Below, in pieces: positions 9,150 to 17,934 of a DNA stretch of 64,000 nt (its first letter is position 1; the number at the start of each line of letters is the position of its first letter). Where the stretch lies: the NCBI RefSeq assembly GCF_000744655.1, contig NZ_JQMJ01000004.1, positions 434,001 to 498,000 of the forward strand. Direction: 5' to 3'. The translations under genes and the position numbers were made by a program. Source of the DNA: Streptacidiphilus rugosus AM-16 (lineage in GTDB: Bacteria > Actinomycetota > Actinomycetes > Streptomycetales > Streptomycetaceae). Under the pieces are notes generated by a model. That model made no database searches. It saw nothing but the letters and a program-made list of their open reading frames with translations, and was not told where the DNA came from.

Positions 9150-10133
9150 TCAGGACCAGGCGACGACGAGCCGACCGTGCTCGGTCAGTACCGGCGTGTC
9201 GAACTCCGCACAGGCGCTGGTGAAGCGCTCGCGGATGAACTCCCACTCCTCGCCTGCCGCAGGTCGGACGCGGCAACGGTCGATCGCTGTCGGCAGGGCG
9301 TCCAGGCGGACCGGGGACAGGTGATCTGCGGCCGGACCGTCCAGGGTGACCAGGAAGAGCAGGCCCAGGTCGTTGCGCAGACCCGGGTGGACCACGTAGT
9401 CGTCGACGAAATCGCCCATGTCGTACAGGACCCGGTCGGCAACGCCGTGGAAGACATGGGCCGAGTGCCCGGCCACCAGGGTGGCACCGGCGGCCAGCAG
9501 CGACTCCGCCGCCCCGACCACGTAGCGGGGTGGCCCGGGCGTCATGTTGGGTCCCCAGTGCGGAGTCACCAGCACGACGTCAGCCTCCTCCCGCGCCAGG
9601 CCGATCCCGGCCGTCAGCCAGGACGGGACACCGGACCGCAGGTCCGCCCATGCCACTCCCGGCCGTTCGGCTCCGGCGGCGAAGTCGCGCGGATGGTCCG
9701 TCACGGCCACGACCGCGATGCGCACGCCCCGGGCGTCGAGCAGCACAGGGGCACGCGCCTGACGCTCGTCCGCCCCCGCCCCCACCACGCGCACGCCGAA
9801 GTGCTCCAGCAGCGAGCCGGTGTCCGCGAGCGCGTCGTAGCCGAAGTCCAGCGCGTGGTTGTTGGCCGACGTCACGCAGTCCACCCCGAGTTCGGCCACC
9901 AGCGGCGCCGCAGCGGGCGGCGCCCTGAAGAAGAACGGCTTCCGCGGATCCGGCCAGGGCGTCCCGCGTGCGGAGATGCAGCATTCGAGGTTGAGCAGCA
10001 CGAAGTCCGCCCGCGCGAGAACGCCGACGATCTCCGGCGCGCAGAACGCGTCCAGCCGAGGAGAACGGGCGAGCTGTTCGCCGACGCCGCGGCCGAGCAT
10101 CGTGTCGCCGGCGAGCGCGAGTTCGAGCTTCAC
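9150..10133 (-). CDS. CapA-like metallophosphatase-fold protein
   Basis: 327 residues of the CapA/YwtB family (bacterial capsule synthesis protein PGA_cap fold). Motifs seen: LAGDTMLGRGV at the N-terminus, FVLLNLECCIS, TSANNHALDFGYDAL, VVAVTDHP, VTPHWGPNM and GHSAHVFHGV, the residue set of the metal-dependent phosphoesterase-like core. The GTG start has GAGGAGCC upstream. No signal peptide or membrane anchor is visible, unlike capsule-linked CapA, so the role in polyglutamate synthesis is doubtful; many soluble actinomycete members are uncharacterised. Confidence 0.85.
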   Translation of the reverse strand: MKLELALAGDTMLGRGVGEQLARSPRLDAFCAPEIVGVLARADFVLLNLECCISARGTPWPDPRKPFFFRAPPAAAPLVAELGVDCVTSANNHALDFGYDALADTGSLLEHFGVRVVGAGADERQARAPVLLDARGVRIAVVAVTDHPRDFAAGAERPGVAWADLRSGVPSWLTAGIGLAREEADVVLVTPHWGPNMTPGPPRYVVGAAESLLAAGATLVAGHSAHVFHGVADRVLYDMGDFVDDYVVHPGLRNDLGLLFLVTLDGPAADHLSPVRLDALPTAIDRCRVRPAAGEEWEFIRERFTSACAEFDTPVLTEHGRLVVAWS

Positions 10134-10606
10134 GGCCCTGGCTCCTCACGGTCGGGCGGATGACCCGCCGAGCGGCTGCCCTCACAGCGTCGCCGCAGGG
10201 CACGGATTGACGGCTGCCGCCGGGGGGGGGGGAGGTCGGCCCCGACGGTGACGGGTGTTCGGGGGTCGATCGTGATTCCGGACGTCGCGCGCTGGCAGGA
10301 GCCGCGCGGGTCGGGCTCCGCGCTCACTCCGCAGGCCGTCCTCACGCTAGTTGTCGCCCCTACGGGCGAAAAGGCCCGACCGGTACCGGTGGACGGGGCC
10401 CAAGGTCCCTGTACCGGTCATGTTCCGCGAGCTCAGGCTGGTAGGCAGCGAACGCCCCGAACGGTCCGGGCCGTTCGTGACGGACCTGCTCCGCCGGCCC
10501 GCCCCCGCAGACCGAGGAGGCTGCAGCGAGCTCGTCGGCGATCCGTGCAGAGAACCTGACCAAGCGGTTCGGCGCACGGAACGCGCTGGACGGGGTCGAC
10601 CTCACG
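10134..10606. other. Divergent intergenic region with dyads and a G11 run
   Basis: Holds an 11-base G homopolymer (10222-10232), a small inverted repeat TCGCCC/GGGCGA near 10354-10369, two GTACCGGT copies (10383-10390 and 10411-10418) flanking a DevR-like dyad, and a 7-bp hairpin CGAACGG/CCGTTCG (10458-10477). The last about 80 nt are the missing N-terminal coding part of the DrrA-like gene. Confidence 0.6.
10396..10409. promoter_or_regulatory. OsdR/DevR-like dyad GGGCCCAAGGTCCC
   Basis: Fits GGGNC-N4-GNCCC and is bracketed by two direct copies of GTACCGGT. It sits between the CapA-like and DrrA-like genes and could serve either. Confidence 0.4.
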
Positions 10607-11479
10607 GTGCCGACAGGGACGGTCCTCGGTCTGCTCGGTCCCAACGGTGCCGGCAAGACCACCGCCATCCGCATTCTCACCACGATCCTGCGGCCCACCA
10701 GCGGACGCGCCGAGGTGCTGGGACACGACGTGGTGCGTGAGCCCGGGGTCGTACGCGGGCTGATCGGTCTCGCGGGACAGTACGCGGCCGTCGACCCGAA
10801 CCTCACCGGACGGGAGAACCTGAGGCTGATCGGCCGCCTGACCCGGCTCCCGCGGAACCAGGGCAGGGCGCGCGCGGACCACCTGCTGGAGCGTTTCGGC
10901 CTCTCCGACGCGGGCGACCGGACCGTGCGCACCTACTCCGGTGGGATGCGCCGCCGCCTGGACGTGGCCGCTGCGCTGGTCCCCGAGCCGCCCGTGCTCT
11001 TTCTTGACGAGCCCACCACCGGGCTCGACCCGGCCAGCCGCCTCGCCCTGTGGGACATGATCCGCGAACTGGTCGACACCGGCACGACCGTTCTGCTCAC
11101 CACCCAGTACCTGGAGGAGGCGGACCGTCTGGCGAGCCGCGTCGCCGTGCTCAGCGAGGGGCGCGTCATCGCTGACGACGAGCCCGCCGTCCTCAAGGAG
11201 CGGCTCGGCAACACCGTCATCGAACTCCGGATGCCCGACGAGGGCCGCGCGGTGCAAGCGGTAGGGATGCTCTCCCGGCGACTCCCGCTGTCACCCGAAC
11301 GACAGGGCGTCCTCCTGCGACTCTCCTCCCGCGACGGTTCACCGCTGCTACTGGACGTGCTGCATCTGCTGGACCAGCACGCGCTCACGCCCCGCGCGGT
11401 CACCGTCCGCGAGTCCAGTCTCGACGACGTCTTCCTGGCACTGACCGGACATCACGCCGAGGCGGGCGGCGCGCCATGA
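10607..11479 (+). CDS. DrrA-like ABC exporter ATPase with no canonical start codon at its true N-terminus
   Basis: Daunorubicin-resistance-type ABC ATPase. Walker A GPNGAGKTT, signature YSGGMRRRLD, Walker B VLFLDEPTTGLD and a C-terminal DrrA extension are intact. The only usable ATG/GTG is at 10607, just 9 residues before Walker A. The conserved first strand (IRAENLTKRFGARNALDGVDL) is encoded in frame just upstream, from about 10541, behind an AGGAGG at 10515-10520, and an in-frame stop lies at 10478. No ATG, GTG or TTG lies between, so the real start is non-standard, mutated or a sequence error. The stop overlaps the permease start (ATGA). Confidence 0.85.
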   Translation: MPTGTVLGLLGPNGAGKTTAIRILTTILRPTSGRAEVLGHDVVREPGVVRGLIGLAGQYAAVDPNLTGRENLRLIGRLTRLPRNQGRARADHLLERFGLSDAGDRTVRTYSGGMRRRLDVAAALVPEPPVLFLDEPTTGLDPASRLALWDMIRELVDTGTTVLLTTQYLEEADRLASRVAVLSEGRVIADDEPAVLKERLGNTVIELRMPDEGRAVQAVGMLSRRLPLSPERQGVLLRLSSRDGSPLLLDVLHLLDQHALTPRAVTVRESSLDDVFLALTGHHAEAGGAP

Positions 11480-12243
11480 CCCCCGCGGCGTTCCAGGACG
11501 CTCGCGCGGTCGCCTGGCGGAACCTGCTCGGGCTGGTGCGGGTACCCCGACTGCTGGTCTTCTCCACCATCCAGCCGCTCGTGTTCGTGCTCATGTTCCG
11601 CTATGTGTTCGGCGGCGTGATAGGCAAGACGCTGATCGGCGTCCCCTACGTGAACTACCTGATGCCCGGCATCTACGTGCAGACCGCGGTGTTCGGGGCG
11701 ATGAACACCGCGATCGGCCTGGCGACCGACATGCAGACGGGCCTGATGGAACGGTTCCGGTCACTTCCCATGTCCCGCTCCGCCGTTCTTGCGGGCCGCA
11801 CCCTGGCCGATCTGGCCCGCAGCGTCTTCGTGGTCGCGCTGATGACGGGGGCCGGCTTCGCGGTCGGCTTCCGGCTGCACGGCCCGGTGCCCGCGTTCCT
11901 GGCCGGGGTGCTGCTGGTGATCGCGTTCGCGTTCGCGATGTCCTGGATCTTCGCCGTGGTCGGACTCGCCGTCGGCGACCCGGAGACCGCGCAGGCCGCC
12001 GCCTTCCCGGTCCTGGTGCCGCTGGTCTTCGCCTCAGGTGCGTTCATCCCGGTGAGCACGATGCCTGGCTGGCTCCAGGCCTTCGCCGACCACCAGCCGG
12101 TCTCCCGAACCGCGCAGGCCGTCCGCGATCTCGTGCTCGGCTATCCGGCCGCGAGCGACATCTGGCTGGCACTGGCATGGGACGCCGGAATCGTGGCCGC
12201 CTTCGCTCCGCTGGGTGTCTGGCTCTACCGTCGGGCGGTCTGA
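11476..12243 (+). CDS. DrrB-like ABC-2 exporter permease
   Basis: 255 residues, six membrane segments, with the ABC-2 region (YLMPGIYVQTAVFGAMNTAIGLA) and the conserved GLMERFRSLPMSR loop. Its ATG overlaps the ATPase stop by 4 nt, showing translational coupling. Together they form a DrrAB-type drug or lipid exporter; the substrate cannot be told. A strong hairpin follows 8 nt after the stop. Confidence 0.92.
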   Translation: MTPAAFQDARAVAWRNLLGLVRVPRLLVFSTIQPLVFVLMFRYVFGGVIGKTLIGVPYVNYLMPGIYVQTAVFGAMNTAIGLATDMQTGLMERFRSLPMSRSAVLAGRTLADLARSVFVVALMTGAGFAVGFRLHGPVPAFLAGVLLVIAFAFAMSWIFAVVGLAVGDPETAQAAAFPVLVPLVFASGAFIPVSTMPGWLQAFADHQPVSRTAQAVRDLVLGYPAASDIWLALAWDAGIVAAFAPLGVWLYRRAV

Positions 12244-12250
12244 TGGTCGA

Positions 12251-12311
12251 GCCGCAGGCGTCGCGACAGGGGTACCGGCCGGGGCCGCCTCCGGCCCGGT
12301 ACGCCTGCGGC
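12251..12311 (+). terminator. Terminator hairpin after the DrrAB-like operon
   Basis: Outer arms GCCGCAGGCGT (12251-12261) and ACGCCTGCGGC (12301-12311) enclose a second pair, GTACCGGCCGG with CCGGCCCGGTAC (one bulge). It begins 7 nt after the permease stop. Very stable, no T-run, typical of streptomycete terminators. Confidence 0.75.
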
Positions 12312-12475
12312 GCTCGGCGCGAGGGCCGCACAGGCCATGAAACGAGGTCCGGTCGGCCGGAGCCCGGGCGGTCCCTCGGGGCGTATCGATGGAGAGGACG
12401 GGCAGGAGTCGAGTACGACCGGCACATCGATCACCGGATCAAGCCGTGTGCGCTCGCGACCGAAGAGAAGCGATC

Positions 12476-12907
12476 ATGACCATCACCGGACTGCACAGCT
12501 TCGACCACGCCATCCAGATGGCCAACGCCTGGCTCGCCGACGTCGCCAAAGCGACAGGAACCGAGGCCGACCACGCCCGCGCCCATCGCCTGCTGCGCGC
12601 CTGGCTGCACAGCGTGCGCGACCGCCTGCCGGTCGACGTCATCGCGCACCTCGGGGCCCAGTTGCCCACCCTGCTGCGCGGCGAGTTCTACGAGGGCTGG
12701 GACCCGCACACGGTCACCCCCGCGTACGGGCGGGCCGAGTTCCTGGACCGCTTCCGCCGTGAGGCACATCTGGAGGGCGAGGACGCCGAGAACGCCGAGG
12801 ACACCGCGCGTGCGATCGGTCAGGCCCTCTACTTCCACTTCTCCGCGGGTCAGCTCGACCGCGTGCTGGACGCGCTGCCGCAGGAACTGCGCGCCGTGCT
12901 GACCTGA
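12476..12907 (+). CDS. DUF2267 family protein
   Basis: 143 residues, all helical in character. Motifs of DUF2267 are visible: AHRLLRAWLHSVRDRLPVD, HLGAQLPTLLRGEFYEGWDP, FLDRFRREAHL and the C-terminal VLDALPQELRAVLT. The ATG at 12476 was chosen over upstream in-frame starts because it begins the conserved region (SFDHAIQMANAWL). Proteins of this family sit in stress and universal-stress-protein clusters of actinomycetes; the biochemical role is unknown. Confidence 0.85.
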   Translation: MTITGLHSFDHAIQMANAWLADVAKATGTEADHARAHRLLRAWLHSVRDRLPVDVIAHLGAQLPTLLRGEFYEGWDPHTVTPAYGRAEFLDRFRREAHLEGEDAENAEDTARAIGQALYFHFSAGQLDRVLDALPQELRAVLT

Positions 12908-12950
12908 TCCGGACTGCGGCGCAGACGTGCGCGTGCGCGGACCACTGTCC

Positions 12951-13100
12951 GACGTCGCCGTCCGAAGAGCGCTGCAGACCAGGGCCGGGATCTGCGTGAC
13001 CGTCGCGGACGTACTCGACGCGGAGGGCTCGGCGCTCGCGGCTGACCTGGGTGCGAGAGCGCGCTTCGCGCACCTGGACGTCACCGCCGAGGACAGCTCG
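12951..13100 (+). pseudogene. Remnant of a short-chain dehydrogenase N-terminus
   Basis: A short in-frame stretch reads VTVADVLDAEGSALAADLG followed by RARFAHLDVTAED. This is the beta2-alpha3-beta3 part of a classical SDR with the cofactor-specifying VADVLD and the HLDVT motif. The Gly-rich GxxxGIG loop before it and everything after (NNAG, YxxxK) are missing. It is a decayed fragment about 45 codons long. Confidence 0.65.
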
Positions 13101-13124
13101 GGGCGCAGCGAGCGCGCGCGTTGA

Positions 13125-13622
13125 TCTGCGAGAACACCGACGGCAGCAGCGCGGGGTCACACCTGTGCCGCCCTGTCCGTGGACCGCTGCTGGTCGCCCC
13201 GCTCACCAGGCGCTGGAAACCCACCACCCGCGCCGAGGCAAGGCCATCCGGACCGAACCGGTGCCGCCCGCGGACGCGGGCGCGCACCGGCAGGCCGTCC
13301 GTGGCCCGGAGGGCGGCGGTGTGGTGGGCAAAGTCGCTGCGTCGGCCCGCGACGTCGCGGGGGCCGGGGCCGTACCAGATGTCACGTCCTGGACCCGAGT
13401 TCCCCGAGCCGTCGCAGACGAGCGGAGTGCGCACGCGGCCGAACCACGGCGCGGAGTTGGGTGACCGCCAGCGGCGGCGAGGGCCGGTGGCCAGGCCACC
13501 GCTGCCTCCAGCGCAGCATGCGCACCGCCGGGCGGCACAGAGCCATCTGCCCTTCACAGCTGGGCCGACCAGCCCCAGATGCACCAGGCCGGCGCAGGCA
13601 GGCACACGCCGAGCCGCGTGGG
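13125..13622. other. About 500 nt with no supportable gene
   Basis: Open frames exist on both strands, but none shows a recognisable domain, signal or ribosome site, and several overlap. It may be decayed coding sequence continuing from the SDR remnant. I can see no insertion-sequence end in it. Confidence 0.4.
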
Positions 13623-13937
13623 TCAGCGCCGAGCCCCTGTGCGGGTCGGGCGACGGTGGGCCACGGCGCGCACGGCGGCCGCGACGGTCCAGCGAACGGC
13701 GCCGAACATCAGCAGCAGCGCCGACAGGACGAGCAGGTCCGCGCTGCGGACCACGAATGCCACGGCGAGCAGCACCGCACCGAGCAGCACTGCGCACCAG
13801 GTCGCCCGGTAACGCCTCCGCCGCCGTTCGGGAGCCCACTGGTCGAACCGTGTCAGCAGTCGTTCGAGGTCCGGGGCGTCCGCGCGCAGGGATTCCTCGA
13901 TGGCGGCGAGTGTCCGCCGATCGTGCTGCGACAGCAT
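13623..13937 (-). CDS. DUF3040 family small membrane protein
   Basis: 104 residues. The conserved DUF3040 opening MLSQHDRRTLAAIEESLRAD is complete, followed by an amphipathic region (LERLLTRFDQWAPERRRRR) and two membrane segments (WCAVLLGAVLLAVAFVV, DLLVLSALLLMFGAVRWTV). The ATG at 13937 is set by the domain start and by GGGAGGCCCGCC upstream. The function is unknown; it is a frequent actinomycete family. Confidence 0.88.
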   Translation of the reverse strand: MLSQHDRRTLAAIEESLRADAPDLERLLTRFDQWAPERRRRRYRATWCAVLLGAVLLAVAFVVRSADLLVLSALLLMFGAVRWTVAAAVRAVAHRRPTRTGARR

Positions 13938-14115
13938 GGCGGGCCTCCCGTCCCTCGCGACGCTCGGCTGCAGCGGTCCGGCTTCCCGCCGGACGTGGTC
14001 CTGCAGTTCCCTCGTGCCCCGGCCGGAAGGCCGGGTCTTGCGGCGAAGAGTCACCTGATCAGCCCGTCGGGCCCCGAGGGGCCCGGCCGGTGATCTGACC
14101 TGCGGCCGACGGGGC

Positions 14116-14358
14116 TCAGGTGCGTCGGCCGGTCGGCCACTCTCCGGGGCGGTCGGCCCAGTGGACCTGTTGTTCGTCGTCGGGGCCGATGTCGGGCCGC
14201 TCCCGGCCCAGGACCTCCTCGAACTGTCGTTGGCTGGAGCAGACGACCACGACCGGAGTGGTACCGGGCCGCTCGATGCGGACGTGGCGGCCGTGCTCCT
14301 GCGGCGCGAACGCGGCGATCTCGACCGCGTGGCCATGCTCCAGGGCTTCGTGGGTCAT
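14116..14358 (-). CDS. Hypothetical 80-residue protein
   Basis: Small acidic protein with HGHAVEIAAFAPQEHGRHVRIE and VVVVCSSQRQFEEVL segments suggesting an alpha/beta fold. GGAGGT lies almost against the ATG. It is 49 nt downstream of the SPFH gene's end and reads in the same direction. I do not recognise a family. Confidence 0.55.
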   Translation of the reverse strand: MTHEALEHGHAVEIAAFAPQEHGRHVRIERPGTTPVVVVCSSQRQFEEVLGRERPDIGPDDEQQVHWADRPGEWPTGRRT

Positions 14359-14407
14359 ACCTCCAGCGTCCGCCGTAGGCTGCGTTCGCGCACGGCGGGT
14401 GTGGTGG

Positions 14408-15550
14408 TCAGTCCACCGGCCCGAGATGCCGCTTGGGTGGTTCGCCGTCGTCGGCAGGGTCCCGGTTCGAGGCGCTCCGAAGGTCGTTCCGGACCGAGTC
14501 GAGGATCGTCAGACCCTGGCCGACCAGTCCGGCCGCGATCTCGCCCAGCCCGTCCGCGCCGTTGAGCACGTTGACGTTGGCGCCCTTCAGGCCGCCGGCC
14601 GCCTCCTTGACGATCTGCGGCAGCTGGTCGATCAGCATCCGGTCCAAGGCGACCCTGTCGTTGGAGGCCGCCGCCTCGGCCTGGATCTTCATCCGCTCGG
14701 CCTCGGCCAGGGCCAGCACCCTGATCCGCTCGGCCTCCGCCTCGGCGGGCTTCACGATCTCGGCCACCAGCTGCTGCTGCCGCAGCTCCGCCGCACGCTG
14801 GGCCAGCTGGGTCTGGGCCTCCAGGACCTCCTGCTGCGCGTTCGCGGCGGCCAGCGGGCCGGCCTGCGCGGCCTGGGCCTGGGCGCGGTCGATCTCGGCG
14901 GTGTACTGCGCCTTCACGACGGCGGTCTGCCGCGCGTACTCGGCCTGGTTCCGCGCGGCGGCCTGCTCCGCCTCCGCCGCGGCCTGGGTGGCGGCGGCCT
15001 GGGCGATCTTGGCCTGTCGCTGGATCGCGGCCTGGTGCGGCGCGGCCATGGCCGCGATGTAGCCGGTCTTCCCGTCGTCGATGGACTGGATCTGCAGCGA
15101 GTCGACGATCAGGCCGATCTTGCCCATCTCCGCCTTCGAGGTCTCCAGCACCTCGGTGGCCAGCTTCTGCCGCTCGGTGACGATCTCCTCCACCGTCATC
15201 GACCCGATGATCGAACGCAGGTGACCCGCGAAGATCCGACCGGTCAGCACCGACATCTGGTCCTGGTCGGACAGGAAACGCTGACCCGCGTTGACGATGC
15301 TCTCCTGGTCGTTCCCCACCTTGAAGGCGATCACCGCCCGTACCGTCAGCGCGATGCCCTGGTGGGTGACGCAGGTCTCGTCGACCTCCGCCTCGCACAT
15401 CGCCAGCGTCAGGAACCGCGTCTTGCGGAACACCGGCGACACGAACGCCCCGTGCCCGGTGACGACGCGGAACGGCGCCGCCCCCATCCCCCGTCGGCCC
15501 CCGGAGATCAACATCGCCTGGTCCGGGGCCGGAACACGATAGCCGAACAT
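14408..15550 (-). CDS. SPFH/flotillin-like membrane scaffold protein
   Basis: 380 residues. The SPFH (Band 7) domain spans about residues 1-200 (MFGYRVPAPDQAMLISGG, GHGAFVSPVFRKTRFLTL, EEIVTERQKLATEVL), followed by a long Ala/Glu/Gln coiled coil (about 200-320) typical of flotillin. ATG 15550 is chosen because AGGAGAAGGCC precedes it and the domain begins there; an in-frame upstream start would add only random residues. It probably scaffolds membrane microdomains. It lies downstream of phosphofructokinase and universal stress protein genes on the same strand. Confidence 0.9.
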   Translation of the reverse strand: MFGYRVPAPDQAMLISGGRRGMGAAPFRVVTGHGAFVSPVFRKTRFLTLAMCEAEVDETCVTHQGIALTVRAVIAFKVGNDQESIVNAGQRFLSDQDQMSVLTGRIFAGHLRSIIGSMTVEEIVTERQKLATEVLETSKAEMGKIGLIVDSLQIQSIDDGKTGYIAAMAAPHQAAIQRQAKIAQAAATQAAAEAEQAAARNQAEYARQTAVVKAQYTAEIDRAQAQAAQAGPLAAANAQQEVLEAQTQLAQRAAELRQQQLVAEIVKPAEAEAERIRVLALAEAERMKIQAEAAASNDRVALDRMLIDQLPQIVKEAAGGLKGANVNVLNGADGLGEIAAGLVGQGLTILDSVRNDLRSASNRDPADDGEPPKRHLGPVD

Positions 15551-15667
15551 GGCCTTCTCCTCTGTGGAACCCCTCGGGTACGCGCGCACGGACGCGGCGT
15601 CCGCCCCTCTCCATCCTGCACCCGCCAGAGCCGTCCGACGGGCCCGTCCGCGCGGCGCCCCGGCGGA

Positions 15668-16693
15668 TCACAGGACGACCCTGGCCTCGACCCACTGGTC
15701 CGGCGGTACGGTCCGCACCCGGCCGACGGTCTCGGAGAGCGGTACCAGCCGGATCCAGGTGCCGCGCAGTGCGGTCAGATGCCCGAAGACTCCCTGGTGG
15801 ACGGCCTCGACGGCGTGCCAACCGAAGCGTGTGGCCAGAACCCGGTCCTGTGCCGTGGGTGTTCCACCGCGCTGGACGTGTCCGAGCACCACCGGTCGGG
15901 CCTCCTTGCCCAGCCGGTGTTCGAGCTCGACGGCGAGCCGGTGCCCGATCCCGCCGAACCGCTGGTGCCCGTAGACGTCCTGACCCCCGTGGCGGAAGTC
16001 GAGGGTGCCGGGAGCGGGGGTCGCCCCTTCGGCGACGGCGAGCACCGTGAACCGCTTCCCCCGGGCGAATCGGGCGTCGACCAGGCGGCACACGTCCTCG
16101 ACGTCGAAAGGCCGTTCCGGGATGAGGATGCCGTGCGCGCCACCGGCCATCCCGGCGTGAAGGGTGATCCAACCGGTGTGGCGGCCCATCAACTCGACCA
16201 CCATCACCCGCTGGTGCGACTCCGCGGTGGTCTTCAGCCGGTCCAGGGCCTCGGTGGCGACGAGCACCGCCGTGTCGTGGCCGAATGTCGTGTCGGTGGC
16301 CGCGACGTCGTTGTCGATGGTCTTGGGCACCCCCACGACGGGCAGTCCCCCTTGGTGGAACAGCTCGGCCGCGACCAGGGTGCCGTCGCCGCCGATCGCG
16401 ATCAGGGCGTCGATGCCCAGGGCGGCAGCCAGTTCCGCACCACGCTCGACGCCTCGGACGATCCGCTCGCGCTCGACCCGGGCCGAGCCGAGGACCGTGC
16501 CACCGCGGGCGAGGATGCCGCGCACGTCGTCCAGACCGAGTGGACGCGCCAGGCCCTCCAGCAGACCGCGGTAACCGTCCAGAATCCCCACCACCGTGTC
16601 GCCGTACGCGGTGACCGCCCGATGGACCACCGAGCGGATCACGGCGTTCAGGCCCGGACAGTCGCCGCCGCTGGTGAGCACGCCGATGCGCAT
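15668..16693 (-). CDS. pfkA: 6-phosphofructokinase, ATP-dependent group
   Basis: 341 residues. It phosphorylates fructose 6-phosphate in glycolysis. Visible motifs: TSGGDCPGLNAVIR, IGGDGTL (Gly in the position that is Asp in PPi-dependent enzymes, so ATP use is expected), PKTIDNDV with the catalytic Asp, VVELMGRHTGWI, and LGHVQRGGTPTAQDR. ATG 16693 starts directly at the Rossmann strand MRIGVLTSGG. It sits in a stress-gene block, as one of the several phosphofructokinases of actinomycetes, so it may be a condition-specific isozyme. Confidence 0.95.
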   Translation of the reverse strand: MRIGVLTSGGDCPGLNAVIRSVVHRAVTAYGDTVVGILDGYRGLLEGLARPLGLDDVRGILARGGTVLGSARVERERIVRGVERGAELAAALGIDALIAIGGDGTLVAAELFHQGGLPVVGVPKTIDNDVAATDTTFGHDTAVLVATEALDRLKTTAESHQRVMVVELMGRHTGWITLHAGMAGGAHGILIPERPFDVEDVCRLVDARFARGKRFTVLAVAEGATPAPGTLDFRHGGQDVYGHQRFGGIGHRLAVELEHRLGKEARPVVLGHVQRGGTPTAQDRVLATRFGWHAVEAVHQGVFGHLTALRGTWIRLVPLSETVGRVRTVPPDQWVEARVVL

Positions 16694-16843
16694 CGTCACC
16701 GCCTGGACGACCTGGTCGGCCGGTCCTCGCACCCGTCTGTCGGTGCGACGGTCTCAACCGGGTGGTCGTGGTCCGGCACGTCGTCGGTCATGCTTTCAGA
16801 TTCCGCCGCGGACTCCGCTCGCGCACGGCGAGGTGGGCCCCGG

Positions 16844-17740
16844 TCAGTCCGGGACGACGCAGACGGGGCAGGTCGCGTGGTGGAGCACTCCGAGGGCGAC
16901 CGAACCGAGCTCCAACCCCGGGTAACCGCCGGTACCGCGGGCACCGACGACGATCAGGGAGGCGCCGCCGGCGGCGTCCAGGAGGGCCCGGACCGGATGG
17001 TCCTCGACCACACGGGTACCGACCGCGACCTCCGGGAACCGCTGCCCCTCGCCGGCCAGCGTCTCGGACACCAGGAGTTCGTGCGACACCGCGTCGGCCC
17101 GCAGGCGGCGCTGTTGCGCGGCGGCCGAGGCAGACAGGCCGCCCGGCACCGGATGCCAGGCGTGCACGACGACAACGGTGCGTCCGTGCAGCGCCCCTTC
17201 CTCCAGGGCCTGACGCAGTGCCGCCTGCCCGTGCGTGGAGCCGTCGACGCCGACGACCACCCGCCCGGGCGCGTCCGGGGATCCGTGACCCCTCGGTGCG
17301 GGAACGACGACCACCGGGCACGCCGCCGAGCCGGCCAGGGCGGTTCCGGTCGAGCCGACCACCAGTTCCCCCAGCGCCCCGGTTCCCCGGGTCGCCACCG
17401 CCAACAGCCGCGCCTCGCGGGCGGCGTCCAGCAGTACCTCGATGGGCACGCCTTCGCGGACCTCACCGGTGACCGGCACGCCCGGCGCTTCCGCGGCGGT
17501 GGCTGCGAGCTCTCGCGTCATGGCGTCGCGAGCCACCGCGCGCAGGCTGTCCTCACCGAGGTCGGTCGCGGCGTCGTAGAACGGCACCAGTGGCGGCGGG
17601 TACTCGTAGGCGTGCACGAGCTCGACCGCCTCCTTGCGGCAGGCCGCCTCCTCCAGCGCCCAGGCCACCGCGTGCCGGCTCTCCCCCGTTCCGTCCACAC
17701 CCACGACGATGCGAGCGGTGTCGCGGTCTCCGTAGGACAT
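16844..17740 (-). CDS. Tandem-domain universal stress protein
   Basis: 298 residues with two UspA domains. Domain 1 begins ARIVVGVDGTGESRHAVAWALEEA, domain 2 GRVVVGVDGSTHGQAALRQALEEG. ATP-binding GxxG-9x-GS/T loops are seen as GTGALGELVVGSTG and GTGGYPGLELGSVA. AAGGAGG precedes the ATG. Such proteins are strongly tied to hypoxia and dormancy regulons in actinomycetes. A near-match (one mismatch) to the GGGNC-N4-GNCCC dyad lies at 17818-17831, 78 nt upstream. Confidence 0.94.
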   Translation of the reverse strand: MSYGDRDTARIVVGVDGTGESRHAVAWALEEAACRKEAVELVHAYEYPPPLVPFYDAATDLGEDSLRAVARDAMTRELAATAAEAPGVPVTGEVREGVPIEVLLDAAREARLLAVATRGTGALGELVVGSTGTALAGSAACPVVVVPAPRGHGSPDAPGRVVVGVDGSTHGQAALRQALEEGALHGRTVVVVHAWHPVPGGLSASAAAQQRRLRADAVSHELLVSETLAGEGQRFPEVAVGTRVVEDHPVRALLDAAGGASLIVVGARGTGGYPGLELGSVALGVLHHATCPVCVVPD

Positions 17741-17812
17741 GAGTGCCTCCTTGGTCCTGGCGGCTCCGGTGCTCTCCCCGCGAGTTCCAGTGCGCCACGG
17801 CACTCCGTGCCG

Positions 17813-17837
17813 GGGAAGGGCCGCTCAGCCCCTTCCC
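17813..17837. promoter_or_regulatory. Inverted repeat between divergent genes
   Basis: GGGAAGGG (17813-17820) and CCCTTCCC (17830-17837) flank a 9-nt centre. It contains a one-mismatch OsdR/DevR-like dyad (17818-17831). It lies between the universal stress gene and the divergent small gene at 17935. Confidence 0.4.
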
Positions 17838-17934
17838 GATGTCGTACGGCCCCGCGCCCGACCGACCATGGCCCCGACCGCGGCACCGGGCTCGGCAGGC
17901 TGACGGAGGACGCTCGGCGTTCTATGCTGCGGCC

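Noticed and set aside
10222..10232. G11 homopolymer as a phase-variable promoter switch
   Set aside because: It is not within a recognisable promoter spacer or at a gene start; slippage or sequencing error are simpler explanations.
13125..13622. Possible transposase remnant on the minus strand
   Set aside because: No catalytic motif, terminal repeat or known transposase block could be found in any frame.
14069..14084. GGGCCCCGAGGGGCCC palindrome as a DevR-like site
   Set aside because: The spacing is 6 rather than 4; it is as likely a small hairpin downstream of the gene at 14116.
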